Assembly (NCBI RefSeq): GCF_028275115.1
Contig: NZ_JAQCNH010000041.1
Span: 19,918 to 83,917, forward strand
Reading direction: 5' to 3'
DNA: 64,000 nucleotides
From: Halorientalis sp.
Lineage (GTDB): Archaea; Halobacteriota; Halobacteria; Halobacteriales; Haloarculaceae
The translations under genes and the position numbers were made by a program. The notes under the pieces were generated by a model, which saw only the letters and a list, made by a program, of their open reading frames with translations, was not told where the DNA came from and did no database searches. Of the stretch, positions 25,143 to 34,140 are shown one piece after another (positions within the stretch are counted from its first letter, which is position 1; the number at the start of each line of letters is the position of its first letter).

Positions 25143-25757
25143 ATGCCGGAGCGGAGGGACCTGTTCGAGGCGAACCCGGACGACACACGCGAGGCCATTA
25201 TGAAGGCCACGTACGACGCGCTTTCGAGGCACGGATACGCCGATCTGACGATCCAGCGCATCGGCGACGAGTTCGACAAGAGCAAGTCGCTGTTGTATCA
25301 CCACTACGACAGCAAGGACGCGTTGCTGGTCGACTTCCTGAGTTTCATGCTCGAACGGATGGAAGGCACCATCCCGCTCGAGCAGGCCGACGCTGCGGAC
25401 GAGCGCCTGCGCATCGGGTTCGACCACGTAATCTCCGAAATCATCGACGGCGACCGCCAGGATTTCAACCGCGCGATGACGGAGCTGCGCGCCCAGTCGG
25501 CGCACGACGACGCATTCTGCGAGCAGTTCTCGAAAAACGACCGGTACTTCGAACAGCGAGTCCGGGTCATCCTCGAAGCGGGCATCGACCAGGGTCTCTT
25601 CCACGACGTCGACACGGAGCAGGTCGCCTCGATGCTCGTCACGATAATCCAGGGCGCGACGTTTCAGGCGACGACCTCGACGGAACCGGACCTCGAAGCG
25701 GTTCGCGCGGAGCTCGATGCCTACATCGAGTCTCGTCTCCTCGTCGACGACGCCTGA
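25143..25757 (+). CDS. TetR/AcrR family repressor
   Basis: 204 aa. N-terminal helix-turn-helix: REAIMKATYDALSRHGYADL, then IQRIGDEFDKSKSLLYHHYDSK, the typical TetR recognition region (about residues 15-60). The rest is an all-helical ligand and dimer domain. ATG 25143 is the leaderless start; the frame upstream begins only with TTG inside the operator. It is divergent from the COG1361/RND operon and the shared palindromes imply control of both. The inducer is unknown. Confidence 0.9.
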   Translation: MPERRDLFEANPDDTREAIMKATYDALSRHGYADLTIQRIGDEFDKSKSLLYHHYDSKDALLVDFLSFMLERMEGTIPLEQADAADERLRIGFDHVISEIIDGDRQDFNRAMTELRAQSAHDDAFCEQFSKNDRYFEQRVRVILEAGIDQGLFHDVDTEQVASMLVTIIQGATFQATTSTEPDLEAVRAELDAYIESRLLVDDA

Positions 25758-25781
25758 CCCGCCGTAATCGTGCGTCGTCGG

Positions 25782-26198
25782 TCACTCCTGGAACTCCCGT
25801 CCGGCGCGTTCTTTCCAACTCCGCTCCTGTGCCCGCTCCTCGGCGTGGCGCTGCCCGTCCGCAACCGCCTCGCGAGCCTCCGTTTCGAAGCCCTCGATCT
25901 CCGCGAGAAAGTCCTCCTGGAAGCTCTCCAGCACGTCGTACGACCAGCGGTCGTCGTCGATGACACCCTGTGGGAGGTACTGGTCTCGCACTGCGTCGGC
26001 CAGGTCGTCGTAGCCACACTCGCGCAACAGCGGCTCAGCCGCCGCGAGGTGGTCCATCGCGTGACCCGTGCTGTGGTGAAACTCCACCAGATGCCCGTGC
26101 GCCCGGTGGAGACACTCCAACCCGAGTTCGATTCTGTGTAACGCTGCCCGTTCGTCCTCGGTCAGGTCCGCCGGTGCCGTCGATCCGTCCGATGCCAT
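25782..26198 (-). CDS. Conserved haloarchaeal helical protein
   Basis: 138 aa, nearly all helix by composition. The conserved-looking centre has several His (GLECLHRAHGHLVEFHHSTG, then HAMDHLAAAE) and ends in a charged ERAQERSWKERAGREF. The clustered histidines could bind metal but no family motif is recognised. It lies between tetR and the LVIVD gene, 25 bases from the tetR stop in convergent orientation. Confidence 0.7.
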   Translation of the reverse strand: MASDGSTAPADLTEDERAALHRIELGLECLHRAHGHLVEFHHSTGHAMDHLAAAEPLLRECGYDDLADAVRDQYLPQGVIDDDRWSYDVLESFQEDFLAEIEGFETEAREAVADGQRHAEERAQERSWKERAGREFQE

Positions 26199-26286
26199 GT
26201 CTCATGTTACCACATACCGCGTATTGAAACTATCGCGCCGAGCGGCTACCACAACCCATAGGTGTCGGTACCCCCAGATGCCGGCT

Positions 26287-27630
26287 ATGCGCCGCCGTCA
26301 GTTCCTCGCGGCGACGGCCGGGGCTGCACTGGTCCCGACCGCCGCCGGTCGTCCCCGTTCACAGTCTTCCTCGTTCGAACCACTCGGGACACTCGACATC
26401 ACGGGTCTCGCAGAGACCGTCCTCGGTGACGGCGGCACCACGGCCTTCGCCGCCGTCTCCGACGGGTTCGTGACCGTCGACGTCGCTGACCCGACCGCAC
26501 CCGCACTGCTGACCGAGCGCCGTGACATCCTCACGGACCGCGACGGCGGGCCGCTGCGGGAGATCTGGGACGTGAAACTCGATGGCGACCGCCTCGCCGT
26601 CGTCGGCCCGGCAAACCCGCAGGCCAGCGCCCTCCAGGCCGTCGTCTTCTACGACGTGAGCGACCCTGCTGACCCCGAGCAGTTGGGTGTCCACGAGACG
26701 CCGTATCCAATCCACAACTGCGACCTCGAGGACGGTGTGGCCTACCTCACTGCCAACGGGGCCGCGAGCGTCGGCCTGGTGACGGTTTCGGCCGGCACAG
26801 CCCCCGAACGACTGGGTAGTTGGGCACTCACCGACCACGACCAGCGGTGGGCCGACGTGCGATACTCGCTCGCGAACCTCCACGACGTGTTCGTGCAGGA
26901 CGGTCTGGCACACCTGGCCCACTGGGACGCTGGCACGTGGATCGTCGACGTCGAGGACCCGACCGACCCGTCGTTCGTCTCCCGGGTTCGCGGTCGTCCG
27001 GTCGAAGACCTCCGCGAGTTCGGACGCAGAGCCGCACGGCGCGACGGACTCCGGCAGCCAGGCAACGACCACTACGTCGCCGTCGACGACGCCGGTGACC
27101 TGCTCGGAATCGGGATTGAGGCGTGGAACGACCCCGGTCCCGGCGGGGTCGTCCTCTACGACGTCTCCGACACGACCCGTCCGAAGCGGCTTACCCGGAT
27201 CGACCCGCCGCCAACCACGGACGCCAGCTACCGGAACGGCGTCTGGACGACCGCCCACAACTTCGAGTTCTCCGGGGACCGCCTGTACACTTCCTGGTAT
27301 CAGGGTGGCGTGAAAGTTTTCGACGTGAGCGACCCCGCGAACCCCGCCGAGATCGCCGCCTGGCGCGACACCGACGACGCCTGTTTCTGGACCGCCCGAC
27401 CGGCGGGTGAGTTCCTCGTCGCGGCCAGCGTCGACCAGCCACCCGGAATCGACGTCACCGAACGGCTGTACACCTTCCCCGATCCCGGATCGGGGCTGAC
27501 CCCCGACGACGCCACCGAGACACCGACCGACGGCACGACCGCCGCCAGTGGCCCCGGGTTCGGCGTTCTCGCGGGCCTCGCCGGACTCGGACTGGGTGCG
27601 TGGCGCATGGCCCGAGGCCGGACGAAGTGA
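26287..27630 (+). CDS. Tat-exported LVIVD-repeat protein with PGF-CTERM anchor
   Basis: 447 aa. The N-terminus MRRRQFLAATAGAALVPTAA is a Tat signal. The body is a beta-propeller of LVIVD-type repeats (for example VVFYDVSDPADPEQLGV, TWIVDVEDPTDPSFVS, VKVFDVSDPANPAEIA). The end carries GPGFGVL, a hydrophobic helix and a basic tail: a PGF-CTERM signal, which archaeosortase A replaces with a lipid anchor. An ATG at 26278 in the same frame is an alternative start. The protein is surface-bound; its partner is unknown. Confidence 0.87.
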   Translation: MRRRQFLAATAGAALVPTAAGRPRSQSSSFEPLGTLDITGLAETVLGDGGTTAFAAVSDGFVTVDVADPTAPALLTERRDILTDRDGGPLREIWDVKLDGDRLAVVGPANPQASALQAVVFYDVSDPADPEQLGVHETPYPIHNCDLEDGVAYLTANGAASVGLVTVSAGTAPERLGSWALTDHDQRWADVRYSLANLHDVFVQDGLAHLAHWDAGTWIVDVEDPTDPSFVSRVRGRPVEDLREFGRRAARRDGLRQPGNDHYVAVDDAGDLLGIGIEAWNDPGPGGVVLYDVSDTTRPKRLTRIDPPPTTDASYRNGVWTTAHNFEFSGDRLYTSWYQGGVKVFDVSDPANPAEIAAWRDTDDACFWTARPAGEFLVAASVDQPPGIDVTERLYTFPDPGSGLTPDDATETPTDGTTAASGPGFGVLAGLAGLGLGAWRMARGRTK

Positions 27631-27646
27631 GGCCTCGGCCTTTTTT
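27631..27646 (+). terminator. Hairpin plus T6 terminator after the LVIVD gene
   Basis: GGCC-TC-GGCC followed by six T directly after the stop codon. Confidence 0.6.
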
Positions 27647-27701
27647 CCATGTTTCTGTACCGAGTGGTCGCCGGAGGCGATCCGAGGCGAAAACGGTGGG
27701 A

Positions 27702-29105
27702 TTAGAGCGCGTTCTCGACAGCACTCGCCACGCTCCGGGCTCTCTCGGCTAACCTCCCGGACACGTCGCCGTCCTCGACGGCAGCGTCGAGTTCGTCGTC
27801 GTCGACGCGTTCGACCCGACCGTCGCCGTGTTTCACCACGTCAACGTGGAGGTCGACGTACCGGACGGTGTCGGGGAAGACCTCGACGGGAGTGCAGACG
27901 TTGACGTACGTCCCTTTCCGGCGGTCCTCGGCGTCCCGGTAGACCGTCGCGTACCACCACCGACCCTCCTTGAACTTCGTGACGGCTACGTCGCCGGCCT
28001 CGATTGGCTCGCCGATTGCGTCGAGCGTCCCTCCCGGCGAGAGCTCTCGCGAAACCGTGACAGTCCCGTCGGGGTCGTGCCCGGCCACGTCGCCCCGTCC
28101 GAGGCTGATGTACCGGCCGTCGGGCTTACCGTGGCCGATCTCGACCGAGTCACCCTCGCGTGGTCCGAACTGCCGAGTCACCACGCCGAACGGAAACGCC
28201 TCCTCGTCGTCGCCGGTTTCCAAGCCACAGACCGCCTCCGCGAAGTCGACGGCCGTGCTCGCGCGGTCGTCGCCAGCCTTGATGCGGTGGTGCCCGGCCA
28301 TCGTCGGGACCACCTCGCGTCGGCGCTCGTCCAGCGCGAAGCGTGACTCGCGCCCGAACCACACCCACCGCGTCACCGTCCCGTCCCAACGCCGCCCCAG
28401 CGACCCCTCACCGGGGTCGGGCGCGCCATCGAGCGCGTCGTCCAGCGACGCGGCGCGCTCGTTCTGGGCCGTTAGAGCGTCGGCCAGTGCGTCGAACTCG
28501 GCGTCCTCGGAGCGCGGGCCCCACCGAACGCCCCAACCGTCCCGGGGGTCCGCCGAGACCAGGTCGACGATGTCGGCTGGCCCGCCGCCGCGAGTGGTCG
28601 ACTCGCCCCGGACCAGTTCGGCCAGCGCACCCGTGAATCCGAGCTCCGTGGACAGCACCGGCCGGTTCGAGTCCCAGGGTGGTGCCGGCTCGCGCACCTG
28701 GACGCGAACCCGGTCGTCCGTCTCGACGCGACCGTCGGCGCGGTCGTACGGCAAGAACCCTTCCACTCCGTCGTCAAGGCGGACGACCGCACCGCTGCCC
28801 AGCGTCTCGGTTACCCGACCGTCGAACACCGCATCCCGTGGTGCCGGGTCGAGCCAGCACAGCGTGTCTCGCCCGACACCGGCGAGCATATCGGCCAGTG
28901 TTTCGACGACCTCCGGAGTGCCGGCGACGCCGACGCCCTGCCGGTCGCGCGTCGTCTCGACCCTGGCGTCGGCGTGGATCGTGGGAAACGACCCCTCGAA
29001 GCGGTTAGCGATCGCGTCGGACGCCTGCACCGTCGACAGGTCCGCGCGGTCCTCGATGGCCGCGGTCAGGGCCGTGCTGTAGATGCCGCGAACGCGGACG
29101 TTCAT
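27702..29105 (-). CDS. FAU-1 family RNA-binding protein / RNase E/G-like
   Basis: 467 aa. The N-terminal region has an RNase E/G-like RNA-binding fold with an S1-like stretch (FDGRVTETLGSGAVVRLDDG, near residue 95). The C-terminal third is a DUF402 domain (EGRWWYATVYRD, CTPVEVFPDTVRYVDLHVDVV). FAU-1 of Pyrococcus binds AU-rich RNA and is reported to act in 5S rRNA processing. It overlaps the preceding DUF7532-like gene by ATGA, so the two are co-translated. Confidence 0.88.
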   Translation of the reverse strand: MNVRVRGIYSTALTAAIEDRADLSTVQASDAIANRFEGSFPTIHADARVETTRDRQGVGVAGTPEVVETLADMLAGVGRDTLCWLDPAPRDAVFDGRVTETLGSGAVVRLDDGVEGFLPYDRADGRVETDDRVRVQVREPAPPWDSNRPVLSTELGFTGALAELVRGESTTRGGGPADIVDLVSADPRDGWGVRWGPRSEDAEFDALADALTAQNERAASLDDALDGAPDPGEGSLGRRWDGTVTRWVWFGRESRFALDERRREVVPTMAGHHRIKAGDDRASTAVDFAEAVCGLETGDDEEAFPFGVVTRQFGPREGDSVEIGHGKPDGRYISLGRGDVAGHDPDGTVTVSRELSPGGTLDAIGEPIEAGDVAVTKFKEGRWWYATVYRDAEDRRKGTYVNVCTPVEVFPDTVRYVDLHVDVVKHGDGRVERVDDDELDAAVEDGDVSGRLAERARSVASAVENAL

Positions 29106-29476
29106 AGCGAGTCCGGGTCGGTCGTGAACCGCACCCGGTCGTGGACGGTCGGACCGAGGGTCAACTCCACGGTCTCCTCTGTGAGGACGCGGCCGCCCTC
29201 GACGTAGACACCCCAGCCGTCGAACTTGAGATACCCCCGGAGGTCGTCGGCGTGCGTGTAGAGGTCGACGTACGCCACGTCGTGCTTGGCTACGTCGCCG
29301 GCGCTGTGTGCGAGGTCCATGTCCGAGTGGACGGTGTCGAGCCCGTCGAAGAAGTCCTCGATAGCGTTGGCGTCTTCGGCCGTCGATTCGACGACGCGCT
29401 CCGAGGCCGTGCCGATTTCGTCGGTCGAGAGACCAACCTCTCGAAGCGCCCGCTGTGTTCGCTGGTCGAAGTGCAT
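29102..29476 (-). CDS. DUF7532-like haloarchaeal protein
   Basis: 124 aa, MHFDQRTQRALREVGLSTDEI to a C-terminal VELTLGPTVHDRVRF. The pattern (helical N-terminus, then a beta-rich half with GYLKFDGWGVYVEGGRV) is conserved in haloarchaea as DUF7532, as I recall it. It is coupled by ATGA to FAU-1, which suggests a joint role in RNA metabolism. It follows the Sec61 beta gene by 25 bases. Confidence 0.75.
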   Translation of the reverse strand: MHFDQRTQRALREVGLSTDEIGTASERVVESTAEDANAIEDFFDGLDTVHSDMDLAHSAGDVAKHDVAYVDLYTHADDLRGYLKFDGWGVYVEGGRVLTEETVELTLGPTVHDRVRFTTDPDSL

Positions 29477-29501
29477 GGTCGGCCGTTGGCGGGCCGGGAC
29501 C

Positions 29502-29660
29502 CTAAAGAATCAGGTTCAGGACCTGCACGAAGACGCCGAAGAAGGCGCCGAAAGCGACGACTGTTCTCGGGTCGATCCGAATCGCGTTGTTGTCTTCGGC
29601 GTCGAAATACCGGACCAGTCCGGCACTCGACATCAGGCCCCCGCCGTCGTTACTACTCAT
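29502..29660 (-). CDS. secG: Sec61 beta / SecG subunit of the protein translocase
   Basis: 52 aa: [20 protein letters not shown], an [20 protein letters not shown] segment and one C-terminal helix. This is the archaeal Sec61 beta pattern, a small tail-anchored subunit of the SecYE channel. It is too short for most gene-length cut-offs. A TTATTA box lies about 45 bases upstream on the minus strand. It heads a minus-strand cluster with the DUF7532-like and FAU-1 genes. Confidence 0.92.
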   Translation of the reverse strand: MSSNDGGGLMSSAGLVRYFDAEDNNAIRIDPRTVVAFGAFFGVFVQVLNLIL

Positions 29661-29808
29661 ACCCGACTGTGACCGGTGTCCGGTTGTAAGTGTTTCGCCT
29701 CGACTCTAATAAGAACACCCGGGAACGAACGGGCAGTTAAATCGGTTCTGATACGGAAGAGAACGCTGACAGGGTGATACACGTTATACTGTGTCACTGG
29801 GGGAAGCG

Positions 29809-30759
29809 ATGACGAACGAGACCACTCACGAGACCGAACAGAATAGGGACCGGGGACTGAACCGACGAAGCGTGCTGAAAGCCACGTCGGCGGCAGCGGT
29901 CGGGACGGTTGGCCTCGGCGCGGCGACCGGAACGGCCACGGCAGAGGAGGCCGAAGAGGAACTTCTCGGGAACTGTCTGGGTGACGTGCCACAGGCACCC
30001 GACGACGCGCCCGTCGTCGACCTGACGGGCGACGGACCGACCACCCGGGGCGCGGTGCCATCGGGCGAAAACGAGGTGCTATTTTACATCCACGGCTGGC
30101 TCGAAGACGCCACGGGCGGCGGCGAGAACCAAGGACAGGCGCTCGCGGCGGCGCTTGAGGGCCAGGGATACGGCGTCTCCGTCGTCTCCGTTCTCTGGGA
30201 GTCGAACACGCTCAATTGGTGGGGTGCCAAGGACGCCGCCGATGCGACCGGGACGGACTTCGCCGGCTGGCTCGACAGCTACATGACAGACAATCCGGAC
30301 ACGACGGCCCGGGTCGTCGGCCACTCGCTCGGTGGCCGCGCCGCCTACTCGATGCTCGACGCCCTCGAGGGCACGGTCGCGTCGGTGTCGGCCGTCGGGG
30401 CCGCGAACGACCCCGACACCGTCTGTGAAGACGGTCGGTACGGCGACGGTATCGCCAGTTCGGCCGACGCGGTGTACAACTTCTACTCGGGCAACGACGA
30501 CATCGTCTGTGGCGCCTACAAACTCCTCGAGATGACCGAAGCCGTCGGCGGCGTCGGTGCAGAGTGTGACGGCGGCTGGTTCGACGAGGGGTCGACTCCG
30601 GACACCTACACGGACGTAGACGTGAGCGAATCCGTGCTGAACCACTGCGACTACTTCCGGCCCGACGTGGGCTGTGTCCCGCAGATGGTCGACCGCATCG
30701 ACGGCGGCGGGACCGATCCGGCAGGTGACGACGGCGACGACGGCGACGGCTGGTGGTGA
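29809..30759 (+). CDS. Tat-exported alpha/beta hydrolase, copy 1
   Basis: 316 aa. The Tat motif NRRSVLKATSAAAVGTVGLG (about residues 20-40) is followed by a lipase-like fold: oxyanion region FYIHGWLEDA, nucleophile elbow GHSLGG (Ser near 165), probable acid in SGNDDIVC and base His in NHCDYFRPDVGC. Several cysteines match those of the next gene and may form disulfides outside the cell. A TTATAC box 20-25 bases before ATG 29809 fits a leaderless start. It is probably an extracellular esterase/lipase of the DUF900-like type, with unknown substrate. Confidence 0.85.
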   Translation: MTNETTHETEQNRDRGLNRRSVLKATSAAAVGTVGLGAATGTATAEEAEEELLGNCLGDVPQAPDDAPVVDLTGDGPTTRGAVPSGENEVLFYIHGWLEDATGGGENQGQALAAALEGQGYGVSVVSVLWESNTLNWWGAKDAADATGTDFAGWLDSYMTDNPDTTARVVGHSLGGRAAYSMLDALEGTVASVSAVGAANDPDTVCEDGRYGDGIASSADAVYNFYSGNDDIVCGAYKLLEMTEAVGGVGAECDGGWFDEGSTPDTYTDVDVSESVLNHCDYFRPDVGCVPQMVDRIDGGGTDPAGDDGDDGDGWW

Positions 30760-30941
30760 CCGACCCACCGCTCTGATTCCACCCACCGCCGAGCCACCGG
30801 CTACCGCCATTACCCTGCACACGCAGAGCGGCAGCCCCGCGCCGACCTCCGTGTATATTTCTGTGTTTCATCGATGAAATTTAGTACGAGGGTCGAGTAC
30901 CGCCATTCCGTGTGGGGGGACTCACACAGAGGGGGATACAG

Positions 30942-31889
30942 ATGGGACACACTTCGAAGGACGAACAGGGTACTGACGCGGAATCGACGCGGAACGGAAT
31001 CGACCGGCGGCGCGTGCTGCAGGGTGTGGCTGCGGGCACGGTCACCGTCGCCGGACTCTCGGTGACGAGCGGATCGGCGGTCGCACAGGGGGAGGACCGG
31101 CTGGACGGCAACTGTCCGGCGATTCCCTTCGGCGCGCCTGAGGACTTCCCGACGGTCGACCTGACGGGTGACTCGCCGACGGCGAGCAACGTCCCGGCGG
31201 GCCAGGAGGAAGTCGTGTTCTTCCTGCACGGCTGGCTGGAGGCGTTCACCGGTGGTGCGGTGAACCAGTCGGTAGCGCTGCAGGAAGCGCTCGCACAGAA
31301 CGGCAAGGACGTGCCGGTCGTGGCGGCCAAGTGGCCGGCGAACTCGCCCAACTGGTTCGGCCAGAAAGACGTGTCCGAACAGGCGGGTGCGGACCTCGGC
31401 AGCTACCTCACAGATTACACCGACGCCAATCCGGACACGACGATCAGAGTCGTCGGCCACTCGCTGGGCGGCCGGGGTGTCTACGACATGCTGGACTCGG
31501 CGCAGTACGACACCACCGTCCAGTCCGTCTCGGCGCTCGGTGCCGCGGTCAATCCGGTTACCGTCTGTGACGACGGCCGGTTCGGTGCCGCCATCGCCGA
31601 CGGTGCCGAGGAAGTGTACAACTACCACTCCGAAGGCGACGACATCGTCTGCACGATATACGACATTCCCGAGGGCCCGTCCGGCGTGGGCTGTAGCGGG
31701 TCGGACTGTCCCACGGGCTTTTTCGGACTCGACGACGGTCAGCCCGACAACTACACCGACGTCGACGTCACGGGTACCGTCGAGAACCACTGTGACTACT
31801 TCCGGCCCGACGTGGGCTGTGTCGACTTGGTCGTGAACGACTGGAGCGACCCTGACGACGACGGTGGTTTCTTCGGCGGCCTGTTCTGA
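30942..31889 (+). CDS. Tat-exported alpha/beta hydrolase, copy 2
   Basis: 315 aa paralog of the preceding gene. Tat motif DRRRVLQGVAAGTVTVAGLS; FFLHGWLEAF; GHSLGG (Ser near 170); EGDDIVC; and an NHCDYFRPDVGC block identical to copy 1. It has an extra CSGSDC pair before the acid loop. ATG 30942 follows GAGGGGG about 7 bases upstream, so unlike copy 1 it probably has a leader with a ribosome site. The two copies diverged enough for separate substrates. Confidence 0.85.
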   Translation: MGHTSKDEQGTDAESTRNGIDRRRVLQGVAAGTVTVAGLSVTSGSAVAQGEDRLDGNCPAIPFGAPEDFPTVDLTGDSPTASNVPAGQEEVVFFLHGWLEAFTGGAVNQSVALQEALAQNGKDVPVVAAKWPANSPNWFGQKDVSEQAGADLGSYLTDYTDANPDTTIRVVGHSLGGRGVYDMLDSAQYDTTVQSVSALGAAVNPVTVCDDGRFGAAIADGAEEVYNYHSEGDDIVCTIYDIPEGPSGVGCSGSDCPTGFFGLDDGQPDNYTDVDVTGTVENHCDYFRPDVGCVDLVVNDWSDPDDDGGFFGGLF

Positions 31890-31935
31890 GCGCCGTCCCG
31901 GTTGCCGGCCCAGCCGGTGGGCCGGCCCGTGCTCG

Positions 31936-32637
31936 TTATTTCAGCTCCGCGACCGTGTCGCGAAACTCGTTCATCGCCCGGTCCGAAACGGTCGCGTCGA
32001 CGAGTTCGCTCTCGATGCGCCGGAGGTGTTTGCCGACGGCGCTGGCGGAACAATCGAGATCGGTCGCGATATCGTCGTACGTCGCCTCGCGAGGCGACTC
32101 GTAGTAGCCTTTCCCCACGGCGACCAGCAACACCTCGCGCTGGCGGTCGGTCAGACCGGCGAACCGCCGGTCGGTCCCCGGGTCGTAGTCGCCGATGCGT
32201 TCGATGGTCACGTCGACCTCCTCGCGCGTGGCTGCGATTTGCTCCTGGAGTTGGTCTTTCGCCCCGATCACCGACAACCGGAGGCTCGAGGCCGACGGGT
32301 CGACGAACTCGGCCGGGAAGTCGAGATGTGTCGCGTACGAGTCGTGGAGTTCCAGGAGGTTCCGAATGAGGTCGCTCGGGTGGTAGTGGACCTGTAACAT
32401 CACGCAATCGCCTGCGTCGGCTACCTGGTGGTCGATCACTTTCTCGCTCGTACGTGCGAGACTCTCGTCGATCTGGTCGCGGGTCGCTTCCGCCTGGTAC
32501 AGCATCACTGCCGTTCCGTCGGTCAGCAGGTCGAGTTCCTGTATCGACCGGATGACGACCCCACACTCCCGAAATATCACCTCACTCGGATCGAAATAGC
32601 CTCGCTCCGGCGTTAGCGCGTAGGTGACGTGTCTCAC
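31936..32637 (-). CDS. HTH-10 (bacterio-opsin activator type) transcription regulator
   Basis: 233 aa with GTG start. The N-terminal sensor-like domain (residues 1-165) binds an unknown signal. The C-terminal HTH-10 domain reads LTDRQREVLLVAVGKGYYES, then ATYDDIATDLDCSASAVGKHLRRIE (about 165-215). Such proteins control bacteriorhodopsin, DMSO respiration and other haloarchaeal regulons. A decayed copy of its N-terminal half lies directly upstream, so the locus once held two regulators. Confidence 0.9.
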   Translation of the reverse strand: MRHVTYALTPERGYFDPSEVIFRECGVVIRSIQELDLLTDGTAVMLYQAEATRDQIDESLARTSEKVIDHQVADAGDCVMLQVHYHPSDLIRNLLELHDSYATHLDFPAEFVDPSASSLRLSVIGAKDQLQEQIAATREEVDVTIERIGDYDPGTDRRFAGLTDRQREVLLVAVGKGYYESPREATYDDIATDLDCSASAVGKHLRRIESELVDATVSDRAMNEFRDTVAELK

Positions 32638-32687
32638 AGTTCACGTAGCGCGAACCGCCTCAATAGTGATTGCCCTCGTTTCGAGGC

Positions 32688-33115
32688 TCAATACGTCACG
32701 TCGACCCCGGCGTCGGCCACAGTATAGAAGAGTTCACGCCAGAAGAGGAAAATTAGGCACACACCGAATTCGGAGACTCGACCTGTCGGTGCGGACGAAC
32801 TCGAGCGAATACCTCGGTGTGTCGCGTGTGAGCGGTGCAGGTCGAAGGGGGCCCGGGTCGTGTCACTCGGGCGGGAGTGGACCTGGAGTCGGCGCGTCTC
32901 GTCGGTGCCGCCGATGTCGTCGCCAACCACCTTCTCACCGGCCAGTGCCATGCTCTCCTCGATGGCTTTGACGCTGCCGGTCACCTCGTAGAGCGTCACG
33001 AAGAATAATATTCATATTTTGACAGCTCGGAGAATCACCCCGTGTTCTCTGAAACCCTCCTCCCCAGGGTCGAAATAGCTGGATTCGGTGTAATGAGGCA
33101 AGACGCGTATCGCAT
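32688..33115 (-). pseudogene. Decayed copy of the HTH-10 regulator, N-terminal part only
   Basis: From ATG 33115: MRYASCLITP, a frameshift, then ESSYFDPGEEGFREHGVIL and a stop. In the next open piece, TLYEVTGSVKAIEESMALAGEKVVG...LQVHSRPSDTTRAPFDLHRSHATH aligns by eye with VMLYQAEATRDQIDESLART...LQVHYHPSDLIRNLLELHDSYATH of the intact neighbour. No HTH remains. It is a broken paralog rather than a recent exact duplicate. Confidence 0.8.
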
Positions 33116-33286
33116 GTCCGCCACTTTCTTAATCCAGTAAATAACTGTTCTGTCGTGCCGACTCTGCGGTGTGTAAATATCCAGTTCCTGGCGCTCCCGT
33201 CGTATGAATGCCCGTGCCGCTGTGGCTCGTAACTGCGGCAGTAGAAACCCTTTTGCCGAACCGTGGGTTACAACCGGCGTACATCT

Positions 33287-33553
33287 ATGACAGTTACGCT
33301 CAAGGACTTTTACGCGGACTGGTGTGGTCCGTGTAAGACCCAGGACCCGATCTTGGAGGAGTTGGAGACGGAGTGGGAGACAGTCGAATTCGAGAAGGTC
33401 AACGTCGACGAGGAACAGGACGTGGCGAACGAGTACCAGGTCCGCTCGCTGCCGACCCTCATCGTCGAGAACGACGACGGTATCGTCGACCGGTTCGTCG
33501 GCGTCACGCAGGCCGACGACATCGAGGACGCCCTCGAAAAAGCCAGCGCGTAG
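33287..33553 (+). CDS. Thioredoxin
   Basis: 88 aa cytoplasmic thiol-disulfide exchange protein. The active site WCGPC occupies residues 12-16, and the cis-Pro is in RSLPTLIV (about residue 58). At 88 residues it is a compact thioredoxin without extra segments. ATG 33287 gives the usual N-terminus (MTVTLKDFYADWC); the upstream frame adds only eight unlikely residues. It converges on the archaemetzincin gene. Confidence 0.93.
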   Translation: MTVTLKDFYADWCGPCKTQDPILEELETEWETVEFEKVNVDEEQDVANEYQVRSLPTLIVENDDGIVDRFVGVTQADDIEDALEKASA

Positions 33554-33579
33554 CGCGGCCCTACTCTTCGGAGCCCCGA

Positions 33580-34101
33580 CTACAGGACCTGTCGCTGACA
33601 GGTACCGCAGAGGTTCTCTTCTTTCACGTCGACCTCCCGAACTGTCGGCGAGAAGTTCATGACACAGCGTTTGTTGTCGCAATGTTCCAGGCCGAGCGTG
33701 TGGCCGATCTCGTGGACGACTTCCTTGCGGACACGGTCTGAGAAGATATCTTCGGCCGAGCGGTTCGAGAAGCCGCCGTCGGAGGATGTCTGGAGCCGGT
33801 ACGTGGAGATGACGCTGCCGTTCCCGTCGAGGTACGCGAGCCCGAAGACGTAGTTACGCCGCCGATAGAACAGATCTTTGGGCGTGATCGCGATGTTTTT
33901 CTCACCGGCGCCGACGTGGCTGGCCAGTTCGATGAACTCCTCGGCACGGAACTGGTCCCGATTTGCGTCGTAGGACCCGTCAGGCACCGGCTGGGCGTCG
34001 TGGACCGTGACCTCACAGTCGTAGACGGTCCGCAACCCGGCGGAGGCCTCCCGCTTGACTGGAGCGGGCACCTCGCCGACCGGCACGATGTCGACGTGCA
34101 T
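33580..34101 (-). CDS. amzA: Archaemetzincin (zinc metalloprotease)
   Basis: 173 aa. The signature HEIGHTLGLEHCDNKRCVMNF (HExxHxxGxxHCx4CxM, residues about 127-145) plus the distal CGTC gives the archaemetzincin pattern, in which two extra Cys pairs hold a second zinc. It is a cytoplasmic aminopeptidase-like enzyme whose natural substrate is unknown. The start at 34101 is divergent from the UPF0146 gene with a 39-base gap that must hold both promoters. Confidence 0.94.
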   Translation of the reverse strand: MHVDIVPVGEVPAPVKREASAGLRTVYDCEVTVHDAQPVPDGSYDANRDQFRAEEFIELASHVGAGEKNIAITPKDLFYRRRNYVFGLAYLDGNGSVISTYRLQTSSDGGFSNRSAEDIFSDRVRKEVVHEIGHTLGLEHCDNKRCVMNFSPTVREVDVKEENLCGTCQRQVL

Positions 34102-34140
34102 GCCAACTCATATGTCCGGGCTACCCATAAACATCCCGCC

